Positions 26,430-37,414 of a stretch of 64,000 bases of DNA are shown in pieces. The stretch is from the NCBI GenBank assembly GCA_021636625.1, contig JAJWLX010000013.1, positions 7,936-71,935 on the forward strand, read 5' to 3'. The notes under the pieces were generated by a model. It did not search any database. It worked only from the letters and a program-made list of their open reading frames with translations, and was not told where the DNA came from. Origin of the DNA: Prevotella sp. (GTDB lineage Bacteria; Bacteroidota; Bacteroidia; Bacteroidales; Bacteroidaceae). The position numbers were made by a program, and so were the translations under genes. Position 1 is the stretch's first letter; every line of letters begins with the position of its first letter.

Positions 26430-28416
26430 CGACCAATTCGTTATCATTAATATTTGAGTTGCTTTCTTTGGTATCGAAGTAAGCATTTCTCAACTTCTCC
26501 ATGATTTCTTCTAATTTGCGGAAACCACGGATATATTCTCGGAGCAATGGTTCGATATTCATATTCCACAGCTTTTCAAAGTTTCCACCATTATCACCCA
26601 ACTTTAAGAAGTATGATGGTCCAACCTGGTAGGCAGGTCCAAGCCCTTCAATCTTGGATATCTCATTATTCAATCTTACCATAACATTCTTTGCCTTAGT
26701 GGCACATTCGAGTTTGTCGAGCATAGATTGTGTATCTTCTGGCTTTATTTCCTTCCAAGTGAATCTGCGACGCATAGCAAAGTCCATGCTCTCGATACTA
26801 CGGTCTATATCATTCATTGTACCAAGAATGAATACGTTTTCAGGAATATAAAATCCTTCTGCAAATACATCTGTTTCAGGGACAAGGTTCTGATATTGAG
26901 TCTTTACTCGAATATCTTTCTTGCCTCTATAACCAGGGTCAATGGCGTAGAATAGTTCACCAAATATTTTTGAAGCCTCTCCACGATTGATTTCATCAAT
27001 GATAAAGACAAATGGCTTACGCTCAATTTTGTTTGCTGATATAACTTGCGTCTTATATTTCATTTCACGAATAGCTTTCGTAATAATGAATGCATAAGAA
27101 TCAGGTTGTGTACCAAATTTTCTGTTAAAATAGGTACGGATATCACGCACTATATTTAGTGGAACATCATTGGTCAGCAACTCTATTATTTCATCAGCGT
27201 TTATAGGAATAAGTGGCGTTTTAGGGTTACTATCATTATGAGCTATAATGTTTCTCCCTTTGATTTCATCTATCGTAAACTCACTTCCATTTGATAATTT
27301 AAATTTTGTGTCGTTGTCTATAGAATCATCAATAAATTGCTGTAACTTATTTTCCCAAGATAATTCTTTAGAGAGATTTTCAATACTCTTTGCAGAATCA
27401 ATCAAGTTCTTGATAGCTTTTTTGCAAAACTCTTTAAAAATTCCATCTTTACGCTCAAATCCCATCTGTCCTTCAGACATCATGATAGGTCTCAGACCTT
27501 CTACAAAATCAGTATAGTCGTAAGAGGGATGAAATTGCACAAAGCACATTTCGTCCTTACTACATCCCATTTCTCTTGCTATGGCCTGAGTCATAAAGGT
27601 CTTACCGGTACCAGGAGCACCCGTCAGAACTAAGTTCTTGCTCTCTTTAAGCAAGTCAATATATTTTTGATACATCATAGTGCTGTTTATTTTTGTTTCA
27701 ACAAGATCATTTTCATTATCTTCCTTGTCAGTATCTGTATTTTTTAATAATGTCCTATTATAGTACCACAATACCGTTTGAGCTGTAAGTGGCATACTTT
27801 GAATACATCCATTATTCTTTATTTCGTCATTGATGGACAAAATCAATTCATTCTCTTTCTCAATCTCTGGAATAACGTATTGATCCAGTAATTCGTAAAA
27901 ATGAACAAGCTTTAGACCTGCCTTTCGTGGCTTAACCCCTAAAAGCTTACATAAATTCTTATATACATCATTTTTATAAAAAGTATATTTCTGAGGATTA
28001 TGGAATGTCAGGAAACAACTGATAAGTCGCTCATCACACATTGCACTCGTATGATTGGTAAACTTTGCTTTGATCTTGTCATCCCATAATGTTTTGCAGC
28101 TTTCTGTAAAGTTTTCTATTCTTTCTTGTAGAAGGATATTTTCATCAAATAGTGCTATAAAGAGTTTTCTATACTCTTCTGGTTCATATTTCACAAAATT
28201 TCTAATTGCGGTAATCTGTGAACTAAAACATAGATTCTTAAATTCTAGAGAATTAATCTCTTTAGAAAAATCTACAGCATTAGGGTCTGGGTGTCCATTT
28301 TGTTTGGACACCAATTCCCATTTATATAATTCTTGCATTTGGTTTTCAGAATCACCATTTAGCCCATATTGGATTTGGTGATTCTTGAATAATGTGACTA
28401 TATCTCTTAAATTCAT
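26419..28416 (-). CDS. mcrB: McrB-like AAA+ motor of a McrBC restriction system
   Basis: 665 residues. The C-terminal AAA+ domain has Walker A GAPGTGKT (about 263-270), Walker B FIIDEINRGEASK, and the sensor/arginine region LGTMNDIDRSIESMDFAMRRRF. McrB-type GTPases translocate on DNA and activate McrC. The N-terminal 240 residues are the variable recognition part, with no domain identified; the type of modified base recognised is therefore unknown. The start overlaps the end of the 2132-aa helicase gene by 4 nt, so translation is probably coupled. Confidence 0.88.
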   Translation of the reverse strand: MNLRDIVTLFKNHQIQYGLNGDSENQMQELYKWELVSKQNGHPDPNAVDFSKEINSLEFKNLCFSSQITAIRNFVKYEPEEYRKLFIALFDENILLQERIENFTESCKTLWDDKIKAKFTNHTSAMCDERLISCFLTFHNPQKYTFYKNDVYKNLCKLLGVKPRKAGLKLVHFYELLDQYVIPEIEKENELILSINDEIKNNGCIQSMPLTAQTVLWYYNRTLLKNTDTDKEDNENDLVETKINSTMMYQKYIDLLKESKNLVLTGAPGTGKTFMTQAIAREMGCSKDEMCFVQFHPSYDYTDFVEGLRPIMMSEGQMGFERKDGIFKEFCKKAIKNLIDSAKSIENLSKELSWENKLQQFIDDSIDNDTKFKLSNGSEFTIDEIKGRNIIAHNDSNPKTPLIPINADEIIELLTNDVPLNIVRDIRTYFNRKFGTQPDSYAFIITKAIREMKYKTQVISANKIERKPFVFIIDEINRGEASKIFGELFYAIDPGYRGKKDIRVKTQYQNLVPETDVFAEGFYIPENVFILGTMNDIDRSIESMDFAMRRRFTWKEIKPEDTQSMLDKLECATKAKNVMVRLNNEISKIEGLGPAYQVGPSYFLKLGDNGGNFEKLWNMNIEPLLREYIRGFRKLEEIMEKLRNAYFDTKESNSNINDNELVDEN

Positions 28417-31400
28417 TTCGTATCTTCTATTGCTATATCAAATTTAATATCCTTATTACGATAGAGATAAATCTTTGTATCGTAGGTTATTGTCTCTACT
28501 TCAAATCGTTCGCCATTTGGCTGACGGGCAATGTTCCACTCGTTTATGAAACCTCCATCTGGATAGATAGAGAGCTTCTTGTTACCACAAGTAATTGACA
28601 AAACACGCCAATGGGTGAGGGTACGCTTAGGAACGGAAACGACAGGGAGTAAATGACCTTCTATGTTCTGATCATATTTGAGGTCATCTATCCATGCATT
28701 TGTGAAGTTCGTCAACCATTTGTCGCGCACTTCAGAAGATGGCATGTTGGTGCATATCTTGTTTGCATTGCCCTTGTCGTCTCTGTAGGCTTCAACTTTG
28801 AACTCGATGTCGAAGTTTGAACCAATCTGTTTCACTATGTGCCAGATGGTCTGTATGGTAATCATCATACCCATGATGCTCTTCAGATGTTCGTCCTGAT
28901 AGCTAATCTTCAAATTGCCACCGTTCTGCTTAGCATAGGAAATGAACTCATCAATGAGACCATTCGATTTTGTTTGGAGAATTTCACCCAACTGATAGGT
29001 ATGAATCTCCTTGAACTCATCACCAGCCAGTTTCAGCAGCATAGCCGATGGTTTATAAGACAAGTCCATAGACTTCGCAGAAGCAATAGGATTATCCGTG
29101 CGAACAAAGAACATAGTGTCGTTGCCCCATTGTGCATTCAGTTGTGCATGTTCCTTATTACTCATGAAGTAAAGGCTGCCGTCAATGTAAGCAATAGGGT
29201 AGAGCCCCTTGCTTGCCCATGGATTCTTCATCTTCTTGACATCGCCGCCTTTAGCCCATGCTTTTATCTCACGGCACATTGCTACAATAGGTTCCACCAT
29301 TGCAATCTGTTCCGATTCCATCAGACAGAAAGTCGTAGTCTGGCTCTTTATCACAAAACGATTCATGAACTGAGGTTGCCATCCGTTTTCTCTATCCTCG
29401 TAATCCCATTCGGTATAGTCATTGTCTGCAAACAGAATCAATTCTTGATGAGAGGCAGCAAAGGCCTTCTCTAAATCATATAATGTGGTCTGTGATGGAG
29501 AAGTACCAGGGAATGCATCCTTGATGTTTTGTGGAACGGTATCACCCACCTCTTCCTCTTCTTCTATCCAAGCCAAAGCTGCATCTACATCAACGAACTT
29601 GGCATATCTAAGTGTAAACTTGTCGAGGAGCATATCCTTTGATTTCTTCTCACGAGCTTCCATCAGGAGTTTCTTTGTAGCCTTGATGACATCCTTCATT
29701 ACCTGAATGTTAGCCATTTGGTTAGCATAGCCAGCTCCTCCAGGATTACAGTCGAAGATACAGAGATGACCGTTTGGCATGATGGCGAAGTCAACGGCTC
29801 CACGTTCTTTGCCCAGAATGTCCACCAAGGTCTGAGTGAAGGCTATACCCAATGTAAAGAGCAGGTTCTCCTCCTCATCACGGTTAGACATCCATTTGTT
29901 CTTTCCCTTATGGCGAATACGAATCTCGCTATAGTCGGTTTGTATTGTGTCGCCAATAATCACATTGCGCTTCACCTTTGAGGCATCATGTGAGCAACAG
30001 CAGGCCTTGCGCATTTCCTTACCGGTGATGGCGAAATGGTATTTTGGCTTCTCTGGCTTTCCTTCCTTCTTTTCAGGCTTTATATTGTTAAACTCATACG
30101 GGAACTTCAATGGTTCATCCTTGTCTGCTACATCTTCCTCCAATACTGTACGTCCACACTTAGGACAGAAGCAATATCCATATCCCTTACCTTCGTTGTA
30201 ATAAAGTATCTTGGCATTGCCTGAGTCACTATTAGGGCGAACAGAGAAAAGATGAGGTTCCGTCACATTGTTTGCCCAGTCATCAGCATCAATCAGCTGA
30301 GCACTAACTCGTGTATAGACATTACTGTCCATGATTCGGGTCTTGTCCTCATTCATATCAGGCATGAAACCAACAGGCTGAATCAGTTCCAGCCCATAGT
30401 TATCATTCACAGTCCATTTAATCTGATTACTGAGCGTAGAATCATTGATCACCGTCTTGTCGCTATTTCGATAGATGGTCTTGTATGTTTTGTGATTGTC
30501 ATCATACATGTTGGTGATTTCTATACCACGAACGATATATACTACACCATCCACTGCCACGCTGTTGCCCGGCGCATACTGGGCGATGGCATCACGCAAT
30601 GAGTAGGATGGATTGGATGATGTCATAGGAGTAAAAAAGTCCTTCTTGCCATTACTGTTCAGGTCGAGCGTGAGCACGTTGACCGGCATATTGGCATTCG
30701 GAGTGAAACGACTGGTTGCCCAGAAGTTCAACAATCGCTTATACAACACCTCTATATACTGCATTTTCAGCTTGATGCGGAATTTGTCCGTGATAGGACC
30801 ACCTCCCGAGAATGCAGTCTTGTAGTCTATTAATTTGTTGCGCAGTTCAGAGTAGCAACGCTCGTTGATTTCCTGCGCATTCTTGACCACCTGATTGATT
30901 TGATCATCATAAACCGTACCACTCAAAAGTTTCATCAGGTCTTCACGTACCTCTGGTTCAAGTTGCTTGGAACAGAGAATGTTGAATTTCTCATACATTG
31001 TTCCCTTTGGATCGCCAAGCAGGTCGTTAGGGTCCGCATTACTTGAATTGTCCTTCACAAACTCAATCTTGCCGTTGATTACCTTCACTTCAAATGGGGT
31101 ATAATAGTCTGCTACCTTTTGTGTCAGACGACCACCATTAGCACCTTCGGTAAACACGCCAAAGGCACGAACAAGGAATGAGTTTACATGACGCTGAATC
31201 ACCTGAGGACTCTTCAAATCTACAGATGGTACTCTTACTGGTCGGCTGATAATCTTATCGATAGGATTACTCAATGTTCTGAGACCTATCACGTCTGAAC
31301 CACAAAGGGTTATGCAGGCACTACGAACCTTGTTGTTACGTCCGCTTCGGCCTGCACGCTGCTTGTAGTTGGCAGGCAGAGGAGGAACACTTGACAGCAA

Positions 31401-34400
31401 TACCACCTCCAGGTTACCCAAGTCCACACCCATCTCCATAGTTGTAGAGCAGGCAAGGATATTGATGGTATGATCCTTGAACTTCGTCTGTAAGCCACGA
31501 GCCACACTCTTATCTACCTGAGCGGTATGTTCCTGCTGTACAAAGAGATTTGGGAAGACATGAATATCCTCCAGACGGTCTGAGAATACACCATCTGTTC
31601 CCCAAATGTTATTGTTCCAAAGTAAGGCTCTATGCGTCTTAGCCCAGGATTCTATAGTCTTTTTGTCTCCTTCCTTTGCTGAACCCTTATAGTATGGGAA
31701 AGCCTCCCATTGCTCATGCAAATCCTCACGTAATTCTACAGGTGTAGTACCTTCCAAATATGGAGAGAAACGCTTGAAATTGTTTCCGATAGGGCGCAGG
31801 CAGACTGTATGGCGGTTACCGTCTGCTTTGGTATCGCAGAGATAAACGTCATCATAGAGTTTGAAGCAGAGGTCGTTCAGATTGAAACGAGGTGCATTGT
31901 CTTTTTCATTGACAAAGTGTCCCGAATCATCCAGTCGTTGCCCCACCTGTAATATCTTATACTCATCACCAGTCAGAGTTTCCCAAAGAGAATCTATTAC
32001 GGCTGAAATCTCATGGAAATACTGTCGCTGGGCATCATTCATGGTCAATGTGTTGTCATCACGGGCAATCAGCGCACAGAGATAACGCACAATACGGGCT
32101 GTTGAAACCTTGCCTTCTTCCAGTTTAGGTTTGTTAAATGGACGGCGGCGAGGCTTCTCTGTAGCAAAACGTACCGTTGAGAAGATGTCTATCTTGTCAT
32201 TTCCTGGAATGCGAAGATAGAAAGACTGGTTGCTTCGTACCGTATAGTCGAGATAAACCTGCATCAGGTTTCTCCAGTCCTCTTCTGTAATCTGGTTAGC
32301 TGGGTTGTCCAGTAAATCATTGAAGTCCTCTACGGCCTTTGGCAACTTGATTTTCTTCAGTTGAGGATAACATGTCTCAAACAGACCCAAAGTTTCTGGA
32401 GATGCTGCAGATGCTGGACGATGTGCCAGATACATCACCATAATACTCTGGATATACTTGTCAATGATTTCATCTGATGGAAGTCCGTCTTCCACCTCAT
32501 CGCTATCACCCGAACGCTTCACGAATACGGATGCAAACACCGGACAGTATGGATCATTTTTCAGAAGTTCTGCTATCTCTGACCAGGTCATATACTTGCA
32601 CGACATCTCGTCCAGCTGCTTCTGAACCACCTTAGGGTCAGGCGACTGGAGATTAGCCATCATTGGCGTATATTTCATCATAGACATAGAATCTGCTTGA
32701 ACTGCAGCTAAGATTTGTGCCATAGCTGTTTCCTTCGTCAGACCATTTGCCTTCCTGCGACACAGCTCATGGTATATGGTACTGTTGAACCACATACGTT
32801 CCTGTTCCAGATTCTGTTTCAAGGTTGCCTTTGCTGCAGCCTGGCGGCTATCTACAAAACTGATATATTGCTGACCGTCATGAAGTACGATGCCGCCTGT
32901 CTTTGAATTGCCTTTATCCAACTGGTCAAGGATGCTTGGAGCCATCATACGTGAGATGAAGTCGGCTGAGAGACGGAACTTCTGCAGGCGGTTGTCTTCC
33001 ATATTACCGTTTGCATCACCTTCCACATCCTGGTCTGTATTGTGGTTCTTGGTCTGTTTGGCATTGCAGTAAGGACAGCATCCCTGAATGTTGCCAACAA
33101 CATGCCAACTTCCTGTTTCTTTTTCATCGGCAGGAGACAATGGTTGCAGTTTGCCTCCAGGAACCAAACGGAATTTCACGTTACCATCTCCCTTCATGTT
33201 CTTTTCATTAGAGAGTCCGAATATGGCATACTTCTTTGTTGAGTTGTCATTACTTTCTGCCATGTCGAGGTCGAACATATCGCTATCATCAGTTGCGATG
33301 GCCTCATAAGTCCAATCCTCAGTATTGACAGAAGCCAGTGCTACATACTCGCCGCAATGCTTGCATCGGCTGAGTTCCAGCAACGGAGCTTCCTCGATAG
33401 GGGGCAATGACAGAGAATCTTCACCTATTTTCTTTCCGATGGCGTTTTCTGTATATATTTTGAAAGAACCATCAGCAAACTCATTCAAGCGGACAAAGAG
33501 TCCGTTGTTAGGGACACGATAGAAGTAGTGTACCTTCAATTTGCATACAGGCATCTTAAGCCCCTCTGCCTTGCAGCGGTCTTCTTCTCGCTGGCACATA
33601 TCGTTGAGCCACTGGAGTTTCTGGCTGATAGAAGCTTTCTCTGGATATAGTTCATCCAGAGAGATATAGTCAGCCTTGAATATCTTTCTCCAACGCTCTT
33701 CATCTTCACCCTTAGGAATTTCCGTTTCTCCGATACGCTTACCTCCAATAGCTTCCACCTGGTCAGCTCTCACGCCAGTGATTCCGGCAATAAACTCCTT
33801 CAGTTCTCTTTCATCCTTCTCTTTGTCCTCACCATTTCCGAAGGTAGCAGATGATGTTGCGAAACGCACATTCTGTGCATCTACCTTGAAGGCGAGAAGC
33901 ACTCGGCGAAGAAGCATCGCAAGTTCAGCTGCTCCAGCTCCTGTATAAGAGTGGGTCTCATCGATAGCTACCCAGCGAAGACTATGCTTTCCTGCAACAA
34001 TCAACTTTGCATCGGCTCCTCTCAATAAGATGTATTCCAGCATGGTTGGGTTGGTCAATACAATATGAGGAGGGTTGTTGCGAACAGCTTTACGGGTATA
34101 GACCATGTGAGGATATTTCGAGTTCTTCAGCTCGTAATGTCCTTGCCCATCAGGATCATTCTTCACCCATTCATATTTACCTCCAGTCACATGCTCAATA
34201 CGACGGCGCATTTTCTCTGCATCATCCGACTTGTCTGTATTCTTTGGTTCCATTTCAGGCAGGTCACCATTATATACAGTATAGGTCAGGCGAGTGCCTG
34301 TAGAAGATTCGGCAACCGTCAGAAGTTCTTCCAGACGCTCCTTCTGGTCTTCCATCAAGGCGTTGAGCGGATAGAGAAAGAGAGCCTGTATTTCATTTGG

Positions 34401-34811
34401 CAGTGCATTTTGTGAGAGGTCATGGATCAATGGCATCATAAAGCACTCCGTCTTACCAGAACCAGTACCCGTAGTCACGACAATCGACTTTGGTTTATCG
34501 TCTGCCGTTCTTTGTCTGAGCAATACATCCCAGCATTTATACTGATGCTCGTATGGAGAATATTTAAAGTTCCACAGTTTGCCCACCAAAGCCTTGGCTT
34601 CCTCAGCTTTCTCAGGCGCAACAGGGATATATGAGTTCATGCATTGAACTACAGGCACGGCATTTTCAGGAGCAAATAGATTGCCGATAAGAGTCTTCAT
34701 CTGCTTGATGTACGAGCGCTGACTGTTGTTATTCGACTCACCACACCACATCGCAACGAGGGCTCTTTCCACCGCTGTTCTATTGTTGTTATATAGTTCA
34801 GAGAAGTTCAT
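28413..34811 (-). CDS. Giant DEAD/DEAH helicase with DUF1998-like region, Druantia DruE-like
   Basis: 2132 residues. Helicase motifs are complete: GTGSGKT (115-121), DETH (about 284-287), SATFG and QRAGRSGR (about 1145-1155). Several Cys pairs (CKHCGE, CCPYC, CFCPKCG) suggest zinc sites. DCNPGGAGYANQ at about 1690 is typical of the DUF1998/MrfA-type C-terminal region. Size and layout fit DruE, the core protein of Druantia anti-phage systems. With the 860-aa gene immediately upstream it resembles the two-gene type III (DruH-DruE). It overlaps mcrB by 4 nt. Alternative: a DISARM-related or other DUF1998 helicase. Confidence 0.72.
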   Translation of the reverse strand: MNFSELYNNNRTAVERALVAMWCGESNNNSQRSYIKQMKTLIGNLFAPENAVPVVQCMNSYIPVAPEKAEEAKALVGKLWNFKYSPYEHQYKCWDVLLRQRTADDKPKSIVVTTGTGSGKTECFMMPLIHDLSQNALPNEIQALFLYPLNALMEDQKERLEELLTVAESSTGTRLTYTVYNGDLPEMEPKNTDKSDDAEKMRRRIEHVTGGKYEWVKNDPDGQGHYELKNSKYPHMVYTRKAVRNNPPHIVLTNPTMLEYILLRGADAKLIVAGKHSLRWVAIDETHSYTGAGAAELAMLLRRVLLAFKVDAQNVRFATSSATFGNGEDKEKDERELKEFIAGITGVRADQVEAIGGKRIGETEIPKGEDEERWRKIFKADYISLDELYPEKASISQKLQWLNDMCQREEDRCKAEGLKMPVCKLKVHYFYRVPNNGLFVRLNEFADGSFKIYTENAIGKKIGEDSLSLPPIEEAPLLELSRCKHCGEYVALASVNTEDWTYEAIATDDSDMFDLDMAESNDNSTKKYAIFGLSNEKNMKGDGNVKFRLVPGGKLQPLSPADEKETGSWHVVGNIQGCCPYCNAKQTKNHNTDQDVEGDANGNMEDNRLQKFRLSADFISRMMAPSILDQLDKGNSKTGGIVLHDGQQYISFVDSRQAAAKATLKQNLEQERMWFNSTIYHELCRRKANGLTKETAMAQILAAVQADSMSMMKYTPMMANLQSPDPKVVQKQLDEMSCKYMTWSEIAELLKNDPYCPVFASVFVKRSGDSDEVEDGLPSDEIIDKYIQSIMVMYLAHRPASAASPETLGLFETCYPQLKKIKLPKAVEDFNDLLDNPANQITEEDWRNLMQVYLDYTVRSNQSFYLRIPGNDKIDIFSTVRFATEKPRRRPFNKPKLEEGKVSTARIVRYLCALIARDDNTLTMNDAQRQYFHEISAVIDSLWETLTGDEYKILQVGQRLDDSGHFVNEKDNAPRFNLNDLCFKLYDDVYLCDTKADGNRHTVCLRPIGNNFKRFSPYLEGTTPVELREDLHEQWEAFPYYKGSAKEGDKKTIESWAKTHRALLWNNNIWGTDGVFSDRLEDIHVFPNLFVQQEHTAQVDKSVARGLQTKFKDHTINILACSTTMEMGVDLGNLEVVLLSSVPPLPANYKQRAGRSGRNNKVRSACITLCGSDVIGLRTLSNPIDKIISRPVRVPSVDLKSPQVIQRHVNSFLVRAFGVFTEGANGGRLTQKVADYYTPFEVKVINGKIEFVKDNSSNADPNDLLGDPKGTMYEKFNILCSKQLEPEVREDLMKLLSGTVYDDQINQVVKNAQEINERCYSELRNKLIDYKTAFSGGGPITDKFRIKLKMQYIEVLYKRLLNFWATSRFTPNANMPVNVLTLDLNSNGKKDFFTPMTSSNPSYSLRDAIAQYAPGNSVAVDGVVYIVRGIEITNMYDDNHKTYKTIYRNSDKTVINDSTLSNQIKWTVNDNYGLELIQPVGFMPDMNEDKTRIMDSNVYTRVSAQLIDADDWANNVTEPHLFSVRPNSDSGNAKILYYNEGKGYGYCFCPKCGRTVLEEDVADKDEPLKFPYEFNNIKPEKKEGKPEKPKYHFAITGKEMRKACCCSHDASKVKRNVIIGDTIQTDYSEIRIRHKGKNKWMSNRDEEENLLFTLGIAFTQTLVDILGKERGAVDFAIMPNGHLCIFDCNPGGAGYANQMANIQVMKDVIKATKKLLMEAREKKSKDMLLDKFTLRYAKFVDVDAALAWIEEEEEVGDTVPQNIKDAFPGTSPSQTTLYDLEKAFAASHQELILFADNDYTEWDYEDRENGWQPQFMNRFVIKSQTTTFCLMESEQIAMVEPIVAMCREIKAWAKGGDVKKMKNPWASKGLYPIAYIDGSLYFMSNKEHAQLNAQWGNDTMFFVRTDNPIASAKSMDLSYKPSAMLLKLAGDEFKEIHTYQLGEILQTKSNGLIDEFISYAKQNGGNLKISYQDEHLKSIMGMMITIQTIWHIVKQIGSNFDIEFKVEAYRDDKGNANKICTNMPSSEVRDKWLTNFTNAWIDDLKYDQNIEGHLLPVVSVPKRTLTHWRVLSITCGNKKLSIYPDGGFINEWNIARQPNGERFEVETITYDTKIYLYRNKDIKFDIAIEDTK

Positions 34812-34831
34812 AATCTTATTATATTTCTTGT

Positions 34832-37414
34832 CTATATTTCGTTATCTATATGTATATTAAACTCTTGCCAGTCAAACCCAGACTCTTCGGCAAAGCGGAG
34901 TAATCCTTGTTTGTCTTCTGGCGTTAATGAACCGTTTCTCTTTTCGAGTAAAGGCTCATATATTTCCGATACAATCTTGTCCTTGTCCATATCCATATCT
35001 CTCAATGGCTTCATCAGGAAGAAGTATGTTCCATAATGATTTGCCACTTCGAAACACTTCAGGATGGATTCCGTGATGTCGTCCCATGCCCATGGATCAT
35101 TGTCGATATCCATTCCCAGATTGCATTGCAGATTTTCTGTCGTACTGATGTCTTGAAATATCACACCAACATCCTTAGTGTCTGTATCTTCATCCAGGTT
35201 GATAGGCTCTGGTTCTGTATTTTCGTCATAGTTCCAGAATAGGGCTTGTTCACCTTTCCATGAACTGTGCTCCTGGTCATTGCCGAAACATACTACCAGA
35301 CTTTCTGGAGCCATAGTATCGAGAAGCTTTCCAACATAGTGATTGTCATTTCTCCAGGCGTTTAAGGCAGCTTCACCTACCGATGGATTACCTGAGATAT
35401 TGATGAAGTCCTGCGAATAAATATTGCACAGATTACTGCATTCGTATGCCTGATAACCTTTCTCGCTGAAGTCATTGAGCTGAACCCTGTCTTTGAAGAT
35501 GTATGGAAGATTGAGCTTTTCCTCATCATTCAGATACTCGATAATCTTGCCGTCAAGCATAACCTCTTTCAATAGGGTTGGTCGATAGACATCTACTTCA
35601 TAGTAGCTTTCACATTCTCCAAACCTCACGGGTAGTGTAGGGTAGAGAGTTTTTCCATCCATTGCGATTTCATCTTGAAGTTCAGCCTCTGTTCCATCCA
35701 CTTGCTTGTATTGGATGAGAATTTTCTCGAAGTCTCGCTTGATTGGAGAAGCTTTCTCCATTCTTGGCAGGTAAACTACGGTAAACAATAGCGGCTTTCC
35801 TTTTACTGTTACCCTTAATGTCACCTCACCATATGGAGGTTCATTCATCTTTGTCCATTCTGTATATCTGCCGTTTTCTTGCTTGTATTCAATCATCTCT
35901 GCCTCGGTTTCCTCCTCTGGCTGAGCATGGAGAATATCATCCTTGGTGGCAAAGTGGCGAACGATAACATCTTCCCATCCAAATATCAGTGGCAGTTCAT
36001 CTACCTCATATTCATCGCTGATGTCTGGGTCGTCTATATAATAATGTTTCACCTTTCCGCCACCCACATATCTAATGGTGTCGGTATAAAGCCTTGTAGT
36101 TACCTGGTCATAGCCTATGCGGTTATACAGGTTGATTTCCTTGCCTTGCTCATCCAGGAAACTGACGCAATCATAGATGTAAATCCAGTTCCATGTCTCG
36201 GTTGTACCAAACTTCTGGTCACGGAATCTCTTGCGATATACTTCTTCGGCAAAGGTCTCATCCTTCAGTTTGCAGCGGTTTGAAAACAGCAGTGCCGTTT
36301 CCTTCTGAGTGTTCTGGCTAGAAGACCATGCCTCCCCATAGTCTCCCTGTCGCCAGAGTTGGATGTATTCTGTTGTATTTTGTGTTTGAGCCAGATATTC
36401 ATTACCATCATCATCCTTCACCACGATTTCGATCTTATCAAATCGTGATGTAGGGATGTTTTTAATCTGTACTCCTTTTTCTACGCCAAAGGCAACGAAG
36501 TCGTTCACGCTGTGGTTCAGATAGGTGATGATAGGATTTTCCATGGTCGATGGTTCTATCACTTCATCGCATCTTTTGAACCTTATATATATAAATAGGT
36601 GTAATTGCTTCTCCGGGTTAGGCACGCCCCAGAGATGCACACGATCATAACGCAGATACTGGTGCAGGCCTCCACCTACCTCCTCTGGCTTCAGCCAAAG
36701 GTTAAGTCGGCGTGTCATATAGGTATAGTCTGGCGAGAATATTACTTGCCATTCGAAACGGAATTTAATCTTCAATATCTCATCGTTGGCAGCCTTGATG
36801 GTTGCCACAAATCGGTTCACGTCAGATGCTGCATCCTTCAGATCGTCTTCATGGAAGGGCATTTCTCCGTTCAGAATCTCCTTCATGTATTCATAAAGGG
36901 AGTGCTGGCGCTTGATGCTCTCTCTGAAAGCAGCAGCTCTTGATGCTTCATCCAGATTTTCCAAGGTATAGTTCTCGCCATGATAGATACGGCAAAGTCC
37001 CTTCAGGAACTTCATCTTGTCATGACGGTTCAGCTCATGCTGTATGGCAAGACCGCCAAGCAAATAGATGGAGTAGAGCCATCGCTTCTGTCCGCTATCA
37101 TCCTGATACAGATAGCGTTTCTTGCTGATGCCTGAGTTGGCCCAGAGTGTTTCAAGATCCAGATTCTCTATCAGTTGGTTCCTGTTGCCACTTTGGTATT
37201 TGCGCTTATACCATTCTGCCATATAGACAATGGTTGACGTGGCATTTTCGGGCTTTGCCAACGCTGCTACTCCACAATCAGACACAATAGCGCTTAGGCA
37301 GACTTCAAGTTCATTGAAATCTGCCTCCGACAATTTCAGCTTCCATACGTATGGATGCGTGATGTCCAGGGATGCTATTTTGTCTGCAAGCTTCTTGCTT
37401 AGTCTTGTTTCCAT
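34832..37414 (-). CDS. Large hypothetical protein, candidate DruH of a Druantia type III system
   Basis: 860 residues with no recognised catalytic motif, signal peptide or membrane segment. It is rich in aromatic and acidic residues (LNLWLKPEEVGGGLHQYLRYDRVHLWG), and the C-terminal third is strongly acidic. Its position 20 nt upstream of a DruE-like helicase, on the same strand, and its size suggest the partner DruH. That identity rests on context and size and is not proven. The start overlaps the HNH gene by 16 nt. Confidence 0.5.
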   Translation of the reverse strand: METRLSKKLADKIASLDITHPYVWKLKLSEADFNELEVCLSAIVSDCGVAALAKPENATSTIVYMAEWYKRKYQSGNRNQLIENLDLETLWANSGISKKRYLYQDDSGQKRWLYSIYLLGGLAIQHELNRHDKMKFLKGLCRIYHGENYTLENLDEASRAAAFRESIKRQHSLYEYMKEILNGEMPFHEDDLKDAASDVNRFVATIKAANDEILKIKFRFEWQVIFSPDYTYMTRRLNLWLKPEEVGGGLHQYLRYDRVHLWGVPNPEKQLHLFIYIRFKRCDEVIEPSTMENPIITYLNHSVNDFVAFGVEKGVQIKNIPTSRFDKIEIVVKDDDGNEYLAQTQNTTEYIQLWRQGDYGEAWSSSQNTQKETALLFSNRCKLKDETFAEEVYRKRFRDQKFGTTETWNWIYIYDCVSFLDEQGKEINLYNRIGYDQVTTRLYTDTIRYVGGGKVKHYYIDDPDISDEYEVDELPLIFGWEDVIVRHFATKDDILHAQPEEETEAEMIEYKQENGRYTEWTKMNEPPYGEVTLRVTVKGKPLLFTVVYLPRMEKASPIKRDFEKILIQYKQVDGTEAELQDEIAMDGKTLYPTLPVRFGECESYYEVDVYRPTLLKEVMLDGKIIEYLNDEEKLNLPYIFKDRVQLNDFSEKGYQAYECSNLCNIYSQDFINISGNPSVGEAALNAWRNDNHYVGKLLDTMAPESLVVCFGNDQEHSSWKGEQALFWNYDENTEPEPINLDEDTDTKDVGVIFQDISTTENLQCNLGMDIDNDPWAWDDITESILKCFEVANHYGTYFFLMKPLRDMDMDKDKIVSEIYEPLLEKRNGSLTPEDKQGLLRFAEESGFDWQEFNIHIDNEI

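Noticed and set aside
26430..26486. N-terminal extension of McrC
   Set aside because: It lies inside the end of mcrB; the ATG at 26429 gives a typical short overlap.
28839..29474. 211-aa plus-strand ORF
   Set aside because: Antisense to the giant helicase gene, no domain pattern.
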